This document shows positions 63,629-64,000 of a stretch of DNA of 64,000 bases, in pieces. The position numbers and the translations under genes were made by a program. Origin of the DNA: Candidatus Bipolaricaulota bacterium. GTDB lineage: Bacteria; Bipolaricaulota; Bipolaricaulia; Bipolaricaulales; Bipolaricaulaceae. The notes under the pieces were generated by a model. The model ran no database searches and was not told the DNA's origin. It was given only the letters and a program-made list of their open reading frames with translations. The stretch covers positions 24,803 through 88,802 of the forward strand of contig JACIWK010000009.1 of NCBI GenBank assembly GCA_014360985.1, read 5' to 3'. Within the stretch, counting starts at the first letter, position 1. Each line of letters opens with the position of its first letter.

Positions 63629-64000
63629 TCAGGATGCTGTACCCCGTGGAGCGAAAGAACGGAAGAGCCCGGCCTTCTCCTGCTGAACAAGCAGAGCGTA
63701 CTCGGTGTCGCTGTGGCCTCGGGCGATCCGTTCGAGCTCCGCCATCGTCACCCCCGGCCGCAGGTACTGCTCGGCCTGCGGCAAGCTCCTCAGCTTCTCG
63801 TACGGCGTGAGGTACACGTTGAGGGTCTTTCGGTAGAACGCCTGGATCTTCTCCGCCTCCTCGGGGGCAATCCATCCGTACCCCATCTGCTTGCGGACGA
63901 TGCTCCCGTTCTTGCCTTCCACAAGGGCTTGGTCGTTCGTCTGCCGGGCCCGGCTCTTCGTGAGCTCAACCCGCAGCTTCTCCAGAAGCTCCGCCACGAC
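63629..64000 (-). CDS. Transposase C-terminal part, truncated at the window edge
   Basis: The frame is open to the right edge, so its start lies outside; GTG 63997 is only an internal candidate. It reads KSRARQTNDQALVEGKNGSI, then VRKQMGYGWIAPEEAEKIQAFYRKTLNVYLTPYEK, then LPQAEQYLRPGVTMAELERIA. This resembles the C-terminal part of integrase-core transposases in an ISNCY-like group. Typical relatives carry more sequence between the NxYL and TPYEK motifs, so this copy may have an internal deletion. Confidence 0.6.
   Translation of the reverse strand, partial: VVAELLEKLRVELTKSRARQTNDQALVEGKNGSIVRKQMGYGWIAPEEAEKIQAFYRKTLNVYLTPYEKLRSLPQAEQYLRPGVTMAELERIARGHSDTEYALLVQQEKAGLFRSFAPRGTAS

Overview
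The window is a GC-rich, gene-dense bacterial chromosome segment. There is no rRNA operon, CRISPR array or recognisable prophage. Gene starts often overlap the previous stop (ATGA or GTGA), and both solute-binding proteins have signal peptides without a lipobox cysteine. One predicted exported protein looks like a beta-barrel. Together with SpoVS, RNase Y, a YvcK with N-terminal membrane helices and a cyclic-2,3-diphosphoglycerate-synthetase-like protein, this suggests an uncultured thermophile-type lineage, perhaps Bipolaricaulota (Acetothermia/OP1). That is an inference from gene content and style; no marker gene here proves it.

Layout. 1-0.9 kb: end of a PKD-domain surface protein. 1.1-5.0 kb: peptide-type ABC importer (binding protein and two permeases, no ATPase). 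5.0-11.3 kb: housekeeping run eno, ftsB-like, dnaE, yvcK. 11.3-13.8 kb: an IS3-family element with a frameshifted orfB, then a heavily decayed IS481-like transposase. 14.0-19.3 kb: complete sugar-type (CUT1) ABC importer plus a sugar-phosphate isomerase-like enzyme. 19.4-19.9 kb: IS3 scar beside tRNA-Arg and tRNA-Ser. 19.9-25.6 kb: HAD phosphatase, cyclophilin-like protein, CDF metal transporter and a large MEDS/GAF/PAS/HD-GYP sensor. 25.6-28.4 kb: eroded accessory DNA with a gutted type ISP restriction-modification gene, DUF2283 and VapBC. 28.4-34.3 kb: copper island with CopA, a CopB split by a 7-G run, a YHS remnant and an exported PepSY-like protein. 34.4-38.5 kb: MarR plus a heterodimeric ABC exporter. 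38.5-43.3 kb: Nudix, an Asn-synthetase-like protein without its N-terminal cysteine, CsoR, PfkA and an FAD oxidoreductase. 43.4-47.1 kb: rsmD, surE, DUF72, thrC and a phosphoesterase. 47.2-52.6 kb: two nitroreductases, a beta-barrel-like protein, a cDPG-synthetase-like GTPase, a PgsA-like enzyme and a pseudouridine synthase. 52.6-63.6 kb: long core operon rimP, nusA, RND exporter, rny, spoVS, atpI-like, PPIase-TPR, mazG, DUF4911-like, yqeG, rnc. The window ends in a truncated transposase.

The most informative pattern is transcriptional. At least six genes have a TANNNT -10-like box ending only 6-7 bases before the start codon, which points to leaderless mRNAs, and two divergent gene pairs appear to share overlapping -10 boxes. 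Both importer operons carry a strong GC hairpin between the binding-protein gene and the first permease gene. I did not find a convincing new defence or biosynthetic system; the best leads are the promoter architecture, the copper island and several genes that have lost expected catalytic residues.
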